From NCBI RefSeq assembly GCF_006715485.1, contig NZ_VFNH01000003.1:930001-994000 (forward strand): DNA of 64,000 nucleotides, written 5' to 3'. Under the pieces are notes generated by a model. The model saw only the letters and a program-made list of their open reading frames with translations, made no database searches and had not been told where the DNA came from. This document shows, piece by piece, positions 18,961 to 33,557 of this stretch. The stretch is from Herbaspirillum sp. SJZ107 (GTDB lineage: Bacteria > Pseudomonadota > Gammaproteobacteria > Burkholderiales > Burkholderiaceae_D). The position numbers and the translations under genes were made by a program. Every line of letters begins with the position of its first letter. Position 1 is the stretch's first letter.

Positions 18961-20199
18961 ATGATTAGCCCATCGACAATTGGAACGAAGCAATCCAACT
19001 GCGCCGGCCGCACAGTGAGGGATATTGTCGAACGCAATCCGGAAATGGTGACTGAAGTATGGTGCCGCAATATCTTCCGGCAATTGCTTCAGGTATTGGA
19101 AAGGCAGTACACGCTGCAATTGCCGCACCGGGTGATTTCGCCCGATACCGTCATCTTTCACGACGACGGTTCGCCTGCGCTGCTGCCCTCGCTCATCAGC
19201 GATCCGAAACCCGACCTTGCCGACGACCTGACGGCACTGGCCAGGACGGTTCACTATGCGATCACGCGCGAACCGGTTCCCGCCGCGCCGCTGCACGGCC
19301 GCGCCCTGGAAGGCTACAGCGAGTCGCTCATGACGGCGATCGACCGCAGCCTGGCGTTCGATCCGGCCAGGCGGCCGCGCACGATCGGCGAATTGCGCGA
19401 CCTGCTCGGGATCGTCGCCTTCAAACCGGCGCTGCGGGCAGGGCAGGTGGCCCCGGCCACGCATGCCGCACCGCGCGATACGATGGCGAGGGCGGCGCCG
19501 GCACGGCACCCGGCGCCGTCCGCGCGCCTGCGCAAGCGCCATCGATACTGGACCGCTGCGGGTATCCTGCTGGCCATGGGAATCGGCGGCGTCGCCGTGC
19601 TGCATCGTCCGGCGGGCGTCGAACCCGTGGCGCCGGTGCCACCGGCGGCGCATGTCGTTCCGGATGCCGCGCGGGGCAGGTATCCGTCAGTGCCAGCCGT
19701 CGCTGCCCCGGCGCCGGCAGCACCGTCCCCGCCGGGCGGCCACGAAGGCACGATGCCCGGCGATGCCCGGGTGGCAGCAGGCAGCGGGCAAGCCACCCTG
19801 CCGGCACAGGGCGGCCCTGCGCTGGCAGGGCGCCACATGGAAGCCAGGAGCGGCACGCCGGCGCCACGCAGCCGCAGTCCGCGCGCAAGTCCGCCCGCGC
19901 CCGCTGCCTGGCTGCCGTCCACGGATCGCTTGCCGGCGCAGCCGCAAGCTGCGCCGGCTCCCGCCGCCCAGTCACCCGCTGCCGACGCCGTCTTCAGTCT
20001 GCGCATCCGGCCCTGGGGCATCGTGTACGTGGATGTGGTCAGGCGCGGCATCAGCCCGCCTCTTAAGCAATTGGTCCTGGCACCGGGACGCCATGCGCTG
20101 CGGGTGACCAATCCGGAAGCCGGGAAACGCGTGCTCGAGGTCGACACGGCCGGGGGCGGCGGCCACATCGACGTCGACTTCGACCGCGGGCCACGATGA
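18961..20199 (+). CDS. Degenerate Ser/Thr kinase-like protein with TM segment and PEGA-like domain
   Basis: A 412-aa protein. Residues 15-135 resemble only the C-lobe of a protein kinase: the catalytic-loop position reads HRVISPDTVIF, where an active kinase has HRD, and there is no Gly-rich loop, catalytic Lys or DFG. This is therefore a pseudokinase. A basic patch precedes one membrane helix (TAAGILLAMGIGGVAVL, about 190-206), then about 125 Pro/Ala-rich residues, then a C-terminal PEGA-like domain (RPWGIVYVDVVRRGISPP, about 340-400). Start is ATG 18961 or TTG 18937; neither has a good ribosome-binding site. Its last 4 bases overlap the TssQ-like gene. Such kinases accompany type VI secretion loci in related bacteria. 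Confidence 0.7.
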   Translation: MISPSTIGTKQSNCAGRTVRDIVERNPEMVTEVWCRNIFRQLLQVLERQYTLQLPHRVISPDTVIFHDDGSPALLPSLISDPKPDLADDLTALARTVHYAITREPVPAAPLHGRALEGYSESLMTAIDRSLAFDPARRPRTIGELRDLLGIVAFKPALRAGQVAPATHAAPRDTMARAAPARHPAPSARLRKRHRYWTAAGILLAMGIGGVAVLHRPAGVEPVAPVPPAAHVVPDAARGRYPSVPAVAAPAPAAPSPPGGHEGTMPGDARVAAGSGQATLPAQGGPALAGRHMEARSGTPAPRSRSPRASPPAPAAWLPSTDRLPAQPQAAPAPAAQSPAADAVFSLRIRPWGIVYVDVVRRGISPPLKQLVLAPGRHALRVTNPEAGKRVLEVDTAGGGGHIDVDFDRGPR

Positions 20200-20699
20200 G
20201 CATCCACGCCATGCGCCACGCCCGGCTTTGCTGCATCCTGCTCCCCTTGCTGGGGGCCGGCTGCGCCGACCTGCGTCCGGATGGCGCGCCGGCGCGTTCC
20301 GGGGCGCCTGGCCGGGCCGGATACGAGGACGTGAGCAAGGCGGCCGCCACCCTGCTCGAAGGCATCCGGCTGTACGAAAACGGCAATTTCAAGGAAGCCA
20401 TCGCGGCACTCGGGGCGCCGGATGTGCAGGCGGCGCCGCCAGCCATCCGGGTCGATGCGCTCAAATACACCGCCTTCAGCTATTGCGTACTGGAGAACTA
20501 CGCGCAATGCCGCCATGCGTTCGACCTGGCGCTCGGCCTCGATCCGGACTTCGCATTGCGGTCCAGCGAACACGGTCATCCGATGTGGGGACCCGTGTTC
20601 GATGCTGCAAAAGCGACCAGCGAACAGGACCGGACCCATACCTCGCTCGACCGCGAACGCGAGCGCTGGCGCGGTGTCGACCTGTGGCGCGCCAGGTAA
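20196..20699 (+). CDS. TssQ-like type VI secretion-associated lipoprotein
   Basis: A 167-aa lipoprotein with lipobox LLGAGC (Cys near residue 23). It contains TPR-like helices and a motif series I associate with TssQ-family T6SS lipoproteins: LYENGNFKEAI, LKYTAFSYCV, CRHAFDLALGLDPDFAL and GHPMWGPVFDAAK. ATG 20196 overlaps the stop of the pseudokinase gene (ATGA), so the two are translationally coupled. No tss structural gene is in the window, so this is an orphan pair. Family assignment rests on remembered motifs and should be tested by profile search. Confidence 0.7.
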   Translation: MSIHAMRHARLCCILLPLLGAGCADLRPDGAPARSGAPGRAGYEDVSKAAATLLEGIRLYENGNFKEAIAALGAPDVQAAPPAIRVDALKYTAFSYCVLENYAQCRHAFDLALGLDPDFALRSSEHGHPMWGPVFDAAKATSEQDRTHTSLDRERERWRGVDLWRAR

Positions 20700-20861
20700 T
20701 CCGCTACCCGGCCAGTCCTGCAATGCCCCCTGCATCGACGCTAATTCCTTGATTCAATTCAGGTATCCGTTCGATCATTGCATCCGCTTTGACCATGTCC
20801 CCATTTATTTATTCGGCGGTCATCCGCTGGTTTAATTTGACTCCGACCCTAATTATTGTGA

Positions 20862-20890
20862 TTGATGTTTACCTGACTCTGCTCTATTCT
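20862..20890 (+). promoter_or_regulatory. Predicted sigma-70 promoter of gltB
   Basis: TTGATG (20862-20867) and TATTCT (20885-20890) are separated by exactly 17 bases. The gltB ATG follows at 20928, leaving a leader of about 30 bases. The surrounding 228-bp gap is AT-rich relative to the genes. Confidence 0.5.
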
Positions 20891-20927
20891 CGACTTTCGA
20901 TATTCATAAAATGCTGCGGAGCCCCAC

Positions 20928-25649
<4,722 letters not shown>

Positions 25650-25685
25650 TAAAGCGCACCGCTCGCACTTCCATTGAATTAAAAC

Positions 25686-25794
25686 AACGTCGTCCCTGCG
25701 CAGGCGTCAAGAATGCCACTGGCATTCTTGACTCCAAGTTGCAGACGCTGACGTAACGCGTCGAACTTGGCCCCGGCCTTCGCAGGGGCGACGG
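25686..25794. repeat. Dispersed palindromic repeat, copy between gltB and gltD, with nested hairpin
   Basis: The outer arms AACGTCGTCCCTGCG and CGCAGGGGCGACGG, with inner CCAAGTT and AACTTGG, give the same fold as the copies at 35.1, 38.0 and 41.4 kb. Only here the left arm is interrupted by a separate perfect 12-bp hairpin, GTCAAGAATGCC (25706-25717) with GGCATTCTTGAC (25721-25732). It is transcribed between gltB and gltD if these form one operon and may affect their relative expression. Confidence 0.85.
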
Positions 25795-25850
25795 AACAAG
25801 CGCTGCTGAACGGAGCAAGCGCTATTAAATGAATAAATAAGGAAAACACC

Positions 25851-27314
<1,464 letters not shown>

Positions 27315-27340
27315 CCGCCAGCGCTTCCCCCATCTGCGTG

Positions 27341-27368
27341 AAAGCGGCTCATGGAGCCGCTTTTTTTT
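27341..27368 (+). terminator. Rho-independent terminator after gltD
   Basis: AAAGCGGCTC (27341-27350) pairs with GAGCCGCTTT (27354-27363) across a 3-base loop and runs into eight or more T residues. Confidence 0.92.
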
Positions 27369-27704
27369 CGGCTGCGAGCAGGCGCATGGCGTTACGGTTA
27401 TCCTTGCCGTTCGCCCTGTGCACCTGCAAAAAATCCACCTTCCGCAACCGGCTTTTGCAAGCACGGATACCGCTTGCAAAACCTAGTTGCCGTATGGCAT
27501 TTGTCATTAAAGTGTATTTGATTGCAACGGGCATCGATATGCATAAGTTAGTAAAAACAAGGACTTATGCGTCGAAAATACCTGACCCATCGTTCAGTAG
27601 TGTTGTAATATCACGTCGATAACCCAGCCGGAAATGGGTCGCCTCAAGCAGAGCTTGCCGTTTCTGCACTACAATACGAGATTCTCAAAATACCAAACTC
27701 CACC
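27369..27704 (+). promoter_or_regulatory. Non-coding region upstream of the mla operon with two inverted repeats
   Basis: The gap from gltD to mlaF is 390 bases. After the terminator I see no credible gene. It holds two perfect inverted repeats: TTTTGCAAGC (27453-27462) with GCTTGCAAAA (27472-27481), and GCATAAGT (27541-27548) with ACTTATGC (27563-27570). Neither is followed by a T run, so they look like protein-binding sites. The stretch from 27480 to 27700 is AT-rich and should contain the mla promoter; I could not identify a convincing -35/-10 pair. Confidence 0.5.
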
Positions 27705-28508
27705 GTGTCCAACCTCGTCGAAATCCGCGATCTGCATTTTTCGTATGGAGATCGCCCCATCCTGTCGAACCTGAGCATGGATTTCCCGCGCGGCAAGCTG
27801 ATTGCCGTGATGGGCGGCTCCGGCTCGGGCAAGACGACGGTGCTGCGCCTGATCGGCGGCCAGATTCGTCCGCAGCGCGGCACCGTGTCCGTGAACGGCG
27901 AGAACGTCAACCAGCTGGACACCGAGGGGCTGTACCGCCTGCGCCGCAAGATGGGCATGCTGTTCCAGTTCGGCGCGCTGTTCACCGACCTCACCGTGTT
28001 CGAGAACGTGGCCTTTCCGCTGCGCGAGCACACCGATTTGCCGGAAGAAATGCTGCGCGACCTGGTGCTGATGCGCCTGAACGCGGTCGGCCTGCGCAAT
28101 GCGGCGCAATTGAAGCCGAACGAGATCTCGGGCGGCATGGCGCGCCGGGTGGCGCTGGCCCGTGCCGTCGCGCTCGATCCGCGCCTGATCATGTACGACG
28201 AGCCCTTCGCCGGCCTGGACCCGATCTCGATGGGCGTTACCGCCAACCTGATCCGCAACCTGAACGATGCCCTGGGGTCGACCTCGATCCTGGTGTCGCA
28301 CGACGTCAACGAAACCTTCTCGATTGCCGATTATGTGTATTTCCTGTCTGCCGGGAAGATCGTGGCCGCCGGCACGCCGGATGAAATGCGCCGCTCGGAC
28401 CACCCGTACGTGAAACAGTTCGTCAACGCCCAGCCGGACGGCCCGGTACCCTTCCATTATCCGGGCAAGTCGCTGGCCGAAGACCTGGGCCTGGGAGGCA
28501 AGCGATGA
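27705..28508 (+). CDS. mlaF: Phospholipid ABC transporter ATP-binding protein MlaF
   Basis: MlaF is the ATPase of the inner-membrane MlaFEDB complex, which moves phospholipids to keep the outer membrane asymmetric. The 267-aa protein has Walker A GGSGSGKTT (about 36-44), signature ISGGMARR, Walker B LIMYDEPFAGLDP and the H-loop SHDVNE. The start is GTG 27705. It is the first gene of an mlaFEDACB operon and overlaps mlaE by 4 bases. Confidence 0.96.
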   Translation: MSNLVEIRDLHFSYGDRPILSNLSMDFPRGKLIAVMGGSGSGKTTVLRLIGGQIRPQRGTVSVNGENVNQLDTEGLYRLRRKMGMLFQFGALFTDLTVFENVAFPLREHTDLPEEMLRDLVLMRLNAVGLRNAAQLKPNEISGGMARRVALARAVALDPRLIMYDEPFAGLDPISMGVTANLIRNLNDALGSTSILVSHDVNETFSIADYVYFLSAGKIVAAGTPDEMRRSDHPYVKQFVNAQPDGPVPFHYPGKSLAEDLGLGGKR

Positions 28509-29287
28509 GCAACCGCTTCCTCGGCGCGATCGGCGGCTTCGTGCTCGACGTGTTCGCCCGCGTCGGTTTCGTGACCCGCTCGTTCGGCGGCCTGGCCGCC
28601 AAGCTGCCGGGCGCGCTGCGCCGTCCGGCCCTGATCTCGGAACAGATCCACTTCATCGGTAATTATTCGCTGCTGATCATCACCGTGTCCGGCCTGTTCG
28701 TCGGCATGGTGCTGGCGCTGCAGGGTTACTACACGCTGAGCCAGTTCGGCGCCGACGAAAAACTGGGCCAGCTGGTGGCGCTCTCCCTGCTGCGCGAACT
28801 GGGCCCGGTCGTCACCGCGCTGCTGTTCGCCGGCCGCGCCGGTACCTCGCTGACCGCCGAAATCGGCCTGATGAAAGCCGGCGAGCAGCTGACCGCCATG
28901 GAAATGATGGCCGTGAACCCGATCCAGCGCGTGCTGGCGCCGCGGTTCTGGGCCGGCCTGATCGCCATGCCGATCCTGGCCACCGTGTTTTCCGCCATCG
29001 GCGTGATCGGCGGCTACCTGGTCGGCGTGCAGCTGATCGGCGTCGACCCGGGTGCGTTCTGGTCGCAGATGCAGGGCAATATCGACGTGCGCCGCGACGT
29101 CATGAACGGCGTGCTGAAAAGTTTCGTTTTCGGTATCGCGGTGACCTTCACGGCGCTGTTCCAGGGCTACGAGGCCCAGCCCACGCCGGAAGGCGTGTCG
29201 CGCGCCACCACGCGTACGGTGGTGATCGCCTCGCTGATGGTGCTCGGCCTGGACTTCATCATGACCGCACTGATGTTCACGAAGTAA
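28505..29287 (+). CDS. mlaE: Phospholipid ABC transporter permease MlaE
   Basis: A 260-aa integral membrane permease of the Mla complex. Hydrophobic segments begin with YSLLIITVSGLFVGMVLALQ and the family block LGPVVTALLFAGRAGTSLTAEIGLMK is present, followed by further membrane helices and the C-terminal EAQPTPEGVSRATTRTVV segment. ATG 28505 overlaps the mlaF stop, indicating translational coupling. mlaD follows 21 bases later. Confidence 0.96.
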   Translation: MSNRFLGAIGGFVLDVFARVGFVTRSFGGLAAKLPGALRRPALISEQIHFIGNYSLLIITVSGLFVGMVLALQGYYTLSQFGADEKLGQLVALSLLRELGPVVTALLFAGRAGTSLTAEIGLMKAGEQLTAMEMMAVNPIQRVLAPRFWAGLIAMPILATVFSAIGVIGGYLVGVQLIGVDPGAFWSQMQGNIDVRRDVMNGVLKSFVFGIAVTFTALFQGYEAQPTPEGVSRATTRTVVIASLMVLGLDFIMTALMFTK

Positions 29288-29308
29288 TTAGAAGATTGGG
29301 AAAAATTT

Positions 29309-29782
29309 ATGCATCGCAAATCTATTGACGTCTGGGTCGGACTTTTTGTATTGCTGGGTGCGGTAGCGCTCCTATTCCTGGCACTCAAGGCCGGTAACAT
29401 GAGCACGATCTCGTTCAGCAAGACGTATGCGGTCAGCGCGAAATTCGACAACATCGGCGGACTGAAGCCCCAGGCACCGGTCAAGAGTGCCGGTGTGGTG
29501 GTGGGCCGCGTCGGTTCGATCACCTTCGACGACAAGACTTTCCAGGCACTGGTGCGCCTCGACCTCGACCCGGCTTTCAAGTTTCCGAAGGATAGCTCGC
29601 TGAAGATCCTGACCTCCGGCCTGCTCGGCGAGCAGTACGTCGGTATCGAGGCGGGCGGCGACACCAACAACCTGGTGCAGGGCGACCGCATCAACCGTAC
29701 ACAGTCGGCGACCGTGCTGGAAGACTTGATTAATCAATTTATTTATAGCAAGGCAGCCGAAGGGAAGGACGAAAGTAAATGA
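29309..29782 (+). CDS. mlaD: MCE-domain substrate-binding protein MlaD
   Basis: A 157-aa protein anchored by one N-terminal helix (VWVGLFVLLGAVALLFLALK) with a periplasmic MCE domain (FDNIGGLKPQAPVKSAGVVVGRV, about 40-115, and LTSGLLGEQYVGIEAGGD). It forms the hexameric ring on MlaFE that contacts lipids and MlaC. Length is near the family average. Its 3' end overlaps mlaA by 4 bases. Confidence 0.95.
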   Translation: MHRKSIDVWVGLFVLLGAVALLFLALKAGNMSTISFSKTYAVSAKFDNIGGLKPQAPVKSAGVVVGRVGSITFDDKTFQALVRLDLDPAFKFPKDSSLKILTSGLLGEQYVGIEAGGDTNNLVQGDRINRTQSATVLEDLINQFIYSKAAEGKDESK

Positions 29783-30711
29783 AATACAACAATAAAACTG
29801 CCCGCTACCGCACATCCGGCCTGGCCCTCGCCGTCGGCGCATCCCTGCTGCTGAGCGGTTGCGCCACCACGAACAATCCGAACGATCCGTTCGAGAAGTT
29901 CAACCGCGCCATGTTCACCTTCAACGATGCAGTCGACCGCAATGCGCTGAAGCCGGTGGCCACCGCCTACAAGGAAGTCACCCCGAGCTTCGTGCAGACT
30001 GGTGTGAATAATTTCTTCGGTAACTTGTCGGACCTGTGGAGCTCGGCGAACAATTTCGCCCAGTTCAAGGGCCGCGACGGTTTGAACGATCTCGGCCGTT
30101 TTGCGATGAACTCGACCCTCGGCCTGGTCGGCCTGCTGGACGTTGCCACCCCGGCCGGCCTGCGCAAGCATAACGAAGACCTGGGACAGACCCTGGGTTA
30201 TTGGGGCATTCCAAGCGGTCCCTACTTGATGTTGCCGATTCTGGGCCCATCTACGGTGCGTGACACGGTCGCTTTGCCGGGCGACTGGTGGGGCGATGCC
30301 TGGACCCACGTGGACAACATCCCGTTGCGCAACAGCGGCATCCTGCTGCGCGCCGTCGACCAGCGCGCCAGCGTGCTGGATGCGTCGAACCTGCTGGAAG
30401 ACGCCGCCCTCGACCGTTACGAGTTCATCCGCGACGGTTACCTGCAGCGCCGCGCCAGCAAGGTGCTCGACACCGACAAGGCGCAGGAGCGTTCCGAGAA
30501 GGTGCAGGGCCAGATCGACAAGGTCCAGGAAAAAGTGACCGAGCGGCTGGAAAAGCTGGGCGTCAAGAAGCCGGAGACGCCGGGCGTCGATACGCCTGGC
30601 CAGGATGGCGATGCGCCGGCAGCGCCGGCAGACGCCGCCCCCGCGACCGATTCGGCCCCCAACAACCCGCCGGTGCCGGCTCCTGTGTCATCCGGAGCGG
30701 CCACCAAGTAG
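29779..30711 (+). CDS. mlaA: MlaA/VacJ family lipoprotein
   Basis: MlaA is the outer-membrane component that removes misplaced phospholipids from the outer leaflet. The 310-aa precursor has lipobox LLSGC and the family sequence DPFEKFNRAMFTFNDAVD, followed by GLVGLLDVATPAGLRKHNEDLGQTLGYWG-like conserved regions (about residues 110-145). The last 70 residues are a charged coiled segment followed by a Pro/Ala-rich tail not found in short family members. Having mlaA inside the operon is typical of betaproteobacteria; in E. coli it is separate. Confidence 0.94.
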   Translation: MKYNNKTARYRTSGLALAVGASLLLSGCATTNNPNDPFEKFNRAMFTFNDAVDRNALKPVATAYKEVTPSFVQTGVNNFFGNLSDLWSSANNFAQFKGRDGLNDLGRFAMNSTLGLVGLLDVATPAGLRKHNEDLGQTLGYWGIPSGPYLMLPILGPSTVRDTVALPGDWWGDAWTHVDNIPLRNSGILLRAVDQRASVLDASNLLEDAALDRYEFIRDGYLQRRASKVLDTDKAQERSEKVQGQIDKVQEKVTERLEKLGVKKPETPGVDTPGQDGDAPAAPADAAPATDSAPNNPPVPAPVSSGAATK

Positions 30712-30787
30712 TTAATGATGGTACAGCCAGGCAGGCAGCGACCCCGCTGAGCCGCCTGGTCCACCCCAACCAGACAAAAGGAAGCAC

Positions 30788-31432
30788 ATGAAGCCTATCG
30801 CACAACTGATCATGACCGCCGCCGTGGCGATTTCCACCAGCGCCATCGCGCCTGCATATGCCGCCGCCGAAGCGCCGGACGCGCTGGTCAAGCGCGTCAG
30901 CACCGACGTGATCGACAGCGTCAAGGCCGACAAGGATATCCAGGCCGGCAACACCAAGAAGATCATGGACCTGGTCAACAGCAAGATCCTGCCTTACGTC
31001 GATTCCGACAAGATGACCGCCCAGGCGGCCGGCCGCCACTGGCGCCAGGCCACCCCGGAGCAGCAGAAGCAGCTGTCGACCGAATTCCGCACGCTGCTGG
31101 TGTACACCTACGCCGGTGCGCTGTCGCAGATCAAGAATGAAACCGTCGAGTTCAAGCCGTTCCGCGCCGATCCGGCCGACAACGACGTCGTCGTGAAATC
31201 GCAGGTCAACCTGACCCGCGGCGAGCCGATCACCCTGGACTACCGCCTGAGCAAGGGCGCGCAGGGCTGGAAGATCTATGACATCAACGTGCTGGGCGCG
31301 TGGCTGGTGCAGACCTACACCAGCACCTTCAACTCGGAAATCAGCAAGGGCGGCGTCGACGGCCTGATCAAGAAGCTGCACGACCGCAACCAGCAGCTGG
31401 CCAGCAAGCCGCTGAAGACCACGCAGAAGTAA
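30788..31432 (+). CDS. mlaC: Periplasmic phospholipid shuttle MlaC
   Basis: MlaC (Ttg2D) carries phospholipid between MlaA in the outer membrane and MlaD in the inner membrane. The 214-aa precursor has a signal peptide ending near PAYAAAE, then the family regions ILPYVDSDKMTAQAAGRHWRQATPEQ, FRTLLVYTYAGAL and GWKIYDINVLGAWLVQTYTS. It is separated from mlaA by 76 bases with AAAGGAA before the ATG. Confidence 0.95.
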   Translation: MKPIAQLIMTAAVAISTSAIAPAYAAAEAPDALVKRVSTDVIDSVKADKDIQAGNTKKIMDLVNSKILPYVDSDKMTAQAAGRHWRQATPEQQKQLSTEFRTLLVYTYAGALSQIKNETVEFKPFRADPADNDVVVKSQVNLTRGEPITLDYRLSKGAQGWKIYDINVLGAWLVQTYTSTFNSEISKGGVDGLIKKLHDRNQQLASKPLKTTQK

Positions 31433-31434
31433 GC

Positions 31435-31710
31435 ATGGCGGAAGCGAATCCCATGCTCTCGCTGGATGCCCTGACCTTCCAGAACGCCCAGGCGGCGCTG
31501 GACCAGGGCTGCGCGGCACTGGCCGCCGGCGAAACCGTGTTCGACCTCGGCGGCGTCCAGTCCGCCGATTCGTCGGCGCTGGCCCTGATGCTGGCGTGGC
31601 AGCGCCGCGCGCAGGCGCAGGGCCGCAGCCTCAGCTTCGTCAACGTGCCGGCCAACGTCGATGCGCTGGCCAAGCTGTACGGCGTCGGCGAGTTGCTGGG
31701 CCGGGCTTAA
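31435..31710 (+). CDS. mlaB: STAS-domain protein MlaB
   Basis: A 91-aa STAS-domain protein, the small cytoplasmic subunit that stabilises MlaF. The core LGGVQSADSSALALMLAWQRRA matches the STAS pattern with the conserved D-S-S. ATG 31435 lies two bases after the mlaC stop. It completes the operon in the order F-E-D-A-C-B. Confidence 0.9.
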   Translation: MAEANPMLSLDALTFQNAQAALDQGCAALAAGETVFDLGGVQSADSSALALMLAWQRRAQAQGRSLSFVNVPANVDALAKLYGVGELLGRA

Positions 31711-31722
31711 CAAGCATCACCA

Positions 31723-31758
31723 TAAACGTCGGCCCCGCCCCTGCGGCGGCGACGTTTA
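31723..31758. repeat. Palindrome after mlaB
   Basis: TAAACGTC (31723-31730) pairs with GACGTTTA (31751-31758); the GC-rich interior can pair further. The AACGTC...GACGTT ends resemble the ends of the dispersed repeats, so this may be a shrunken relative. There is no T run, so it is not a classical terminator. Confidence 0.5.
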
Positions 31759-31792
31759 CGGGCCATTGCCGGTCTGCTGTAGCGTTTTCTTC

Positions 31793-31798
31793 TATAAT
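31793..31798 (+). promoter_or_regulatory. Possible -10 element of the ABC exporter genes
   Basis: A perfect TATAAT lies 47 bases before the ATG of the ATP-binding protein. The nearest TTGCCG (31766-31771) is 21 bases away, which is longer than ideal, so the -35 assignment is uncertain. Confidence 0.35.
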
Positions 31799-31845
31799 GG
31801 CTCGTTTCCCCGCACGGCCCTCCCATTCCCCGGGCCCACCAACGA

Positions 31846-32775
31846 ATGACAGCCATCCAGATTGACCGCGTCGAGAAAAGCTACAAGGGTTTCAAGGCCC
31901 TGAAGGGCGTTTCGCTCAGCATCGAACAAGGCGAGTTCTTCGGCCTGCTCGGCCCGAACGGCGCCGGCAAGACCACCCTGATTTCCACCATCGCCGGCCT
32001 GATCCGCCCGGACGTGGGCAGCGTGCGCATTCACGGCCACGACGTCGTCACCGACCAGCGGCAGGCGCGCATGAAGCTCGGCGTGGTGCCGCAGGAACTG
32101 GTGTTCGATCCCTTCTTCACGGTGCGCGAGACGCTGCGCCTGCAGTCGGGCTATTTCGGCCTGAAGAACAACGACAAGTGGATCGACGAGGTCATGGAAA
32201 ACCTCGACCTGACCCCGAAGGCCGACGTCAACATGCGTGCGCTGTCGGGCGGCATGAAGCGGCGCGTGCTGGTCGCGCAGGCGCTGGTCCATAAACCGCC
32301 GGTGATCGTGCTCGACGAACCCACCGCCGGCGTCGACGTCGAACTGCGCCAGACCCTGTGGAAGTTCATCTCGCGCCTGAACCGCGAGGGCCACACCGTC
32401 GTCCTCACCACCCACTACCTGGAAGAAGCGCAGGCCATGTGCCAGCGCGTGGCGATGCTCAAGACCGGCAACGTGGTCGCGCTCGACACCATGTCGCAGC
32501 TGCTGCGGCGCGTGTCCGGTTCCTCGCTGGTGGTGCACCTGAAGCACGGCACGCTGCCGGAAGGCCTGCGCCACCTGGTCGCGCACGACGAGCATGACGA
32601 GAACGCCAACAACGGCGGCAACAAGTACACGCTGCGCGTAAACGCTTACAACGAAGTCGAGGGCATCCTCGCCAAGCTGCGCGAATCCGGCGCCGAGATC
32701 GACGAGATGCAGCTGCAGCAAGCCGACCTCGAAGACATCTTCCTGCAAATCATGGATGGGGCACCTGTTCGATGA
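31846..32775 (+). CDS. ABC exporter ATP-binding protein (YadG-like)
   Basis: A 309-aa ABC ATPase of the ABC-2 type export class. Walker A is GPNGAGKTT (about 36-44), the signature is LSGGMKRRV, Walker B IVLDEPTAGVD and the switch TTHYLEEAQ. The C-terminal 80 residues are the extra domain usual in this class. It overlaps the permease gene by 4 bases. The pair sits after mla and before ibaG-murA, a conserved arrangement in Burkholderiales; the substrate is not established. Confidence 0.92.
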   Translation: MTAIQIDRVEKSYKGFKALKGVSLSIEQGEFFGLLGPNGAGKTTLISTIAGLIRPDVGSVRIHGHDVVTDQRQARMKLGVVPQELVFDPFFTVRETLRLQSGYFGLKNNDKWIDEVMENLDLTPKADVNMRALSGGMKRRVLVAQALVHKPPVIVLDEPTAGVDVELRQTLWKFISRLNREGHTVVLTTHYLEEAQAMCQRVAMLKTGNVVALDTMSQLLRRVSGSSLVVHLKHGTLPEGLRHLVAHDEHDENANNGGNKYTLRVNAYNEVEGILAKLRESGAEIDEMQLQQADLEDIFLQIMDGAPVR

Positions 32776-33539
32776 ATTTTCTGTCCGTGGGTTTCCGTAC
32801 CCTGTTCTACAAAGAGATCCTGCGTTTCTGGAAGGTCGCTACCCAGACCATCGCCGCACCGGTCGTCACCTCGATGCTGTACCTGCTGATCTTCGGCCAT
32901 GTACTGGAAGGTAAAGTGCAGATGCTGGAAGGCGTCAACTACACGTCCTTCCTGATTCCCGGCCTGGTCATGATGAGCGTGCTGCAGAATGCGTTCGCCA
33001 ACTCGTCGTCGTCGCTGATCCAGTCGAAAATCACCGGCAACCTGGTGTTCATCCTGCTGCCGCCGCTGTCGCACTGGGAAATCGTGTCGGCCTACGTATC
33101 GGCCTCGATCGTGCGCGGCCTCGTCGTCGGCGCCGGCGTGTTCATCATCACCGCCTGGTTCGCGCACCTGAGTTTCGTGGCGCCGCTGTGGATCATCGTG
33201 TTCGCGCTGCTGGGCGCCGCCATCCTCGGCACCATGGGCGTGATCGCCGGTATCTGGGCCGAAAAGTTCGACCAGCTGGCCGCGTTCCAGAATTTCTTGA
33301 TCATGCCTGCAACATTTTTGGCCGGCGTGTTCTATTCCATCCAGAAACTGCCCCCGTTCTGGCTGGCAGTCTCGCATTTCAACCCGTTCTTTTATATGAT
33401 TGACGGGTTCCGCTACGGCTTCTTCGGCAAGTCGGACGTCTCGCCCTGGACCAGCCTGGCCATCGTTGCCGTGTTCTTCGTGGTGCTGGCGGCCGTGGCG
33501 ATCAACATGCTGCGCCGCGGATACAAGCTGCGTCATTGA
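32772..33539 (+). CDS. ABC-2 type permease (YadH-like)
   Basis: A 255-aa membrane protein with about six hydrophobic segments, forming the channel for the preceding ATPase. Family features include FRTLFYKEILRFWKV at the N-terminus, the elbow-like YTSFLIPGLVMMSVLQNAF and HFNPFFYMIDGFRYGFFG near the end. ATG 32772 overlaps the stop of the ATPase gene. The transported compound is unknown. Confidence 0.92.
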   Translation: MNFLSVGFRTLFYKEILRFWKVATQTIAAPVVTSMLYLLIFGHVLEGKVQMLEGVNYTSFLIPGLVMMSVLQNAFANSSSSLIQSKITGNLVFILLPPLSHWEIVSAYVSASIVRGLVVGAGVFIITAWFAHLSFVAPLWIIVFALLGAAILGTMGVIAGIWAEKFDQLAAFQNFLIMPATFLAGVFYSIQKLPPFWLAVSHFNPFFYMIDGFRYGFFGKSDVSPWTSLAIVAVFFVVLAAVAINMLRRGYKLRH

Positions 33540-33557
33540 ACAGATTCCTGAAAAATT

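Noticed and set aside
17644..20699. A complete type VI secretion locus
   Set aside because: Only a TssQ-like lipoprotein and a kinase-like protein are present. No TssB/C, Hcp, VgrG, TssK, L or M gene occurs in the window.
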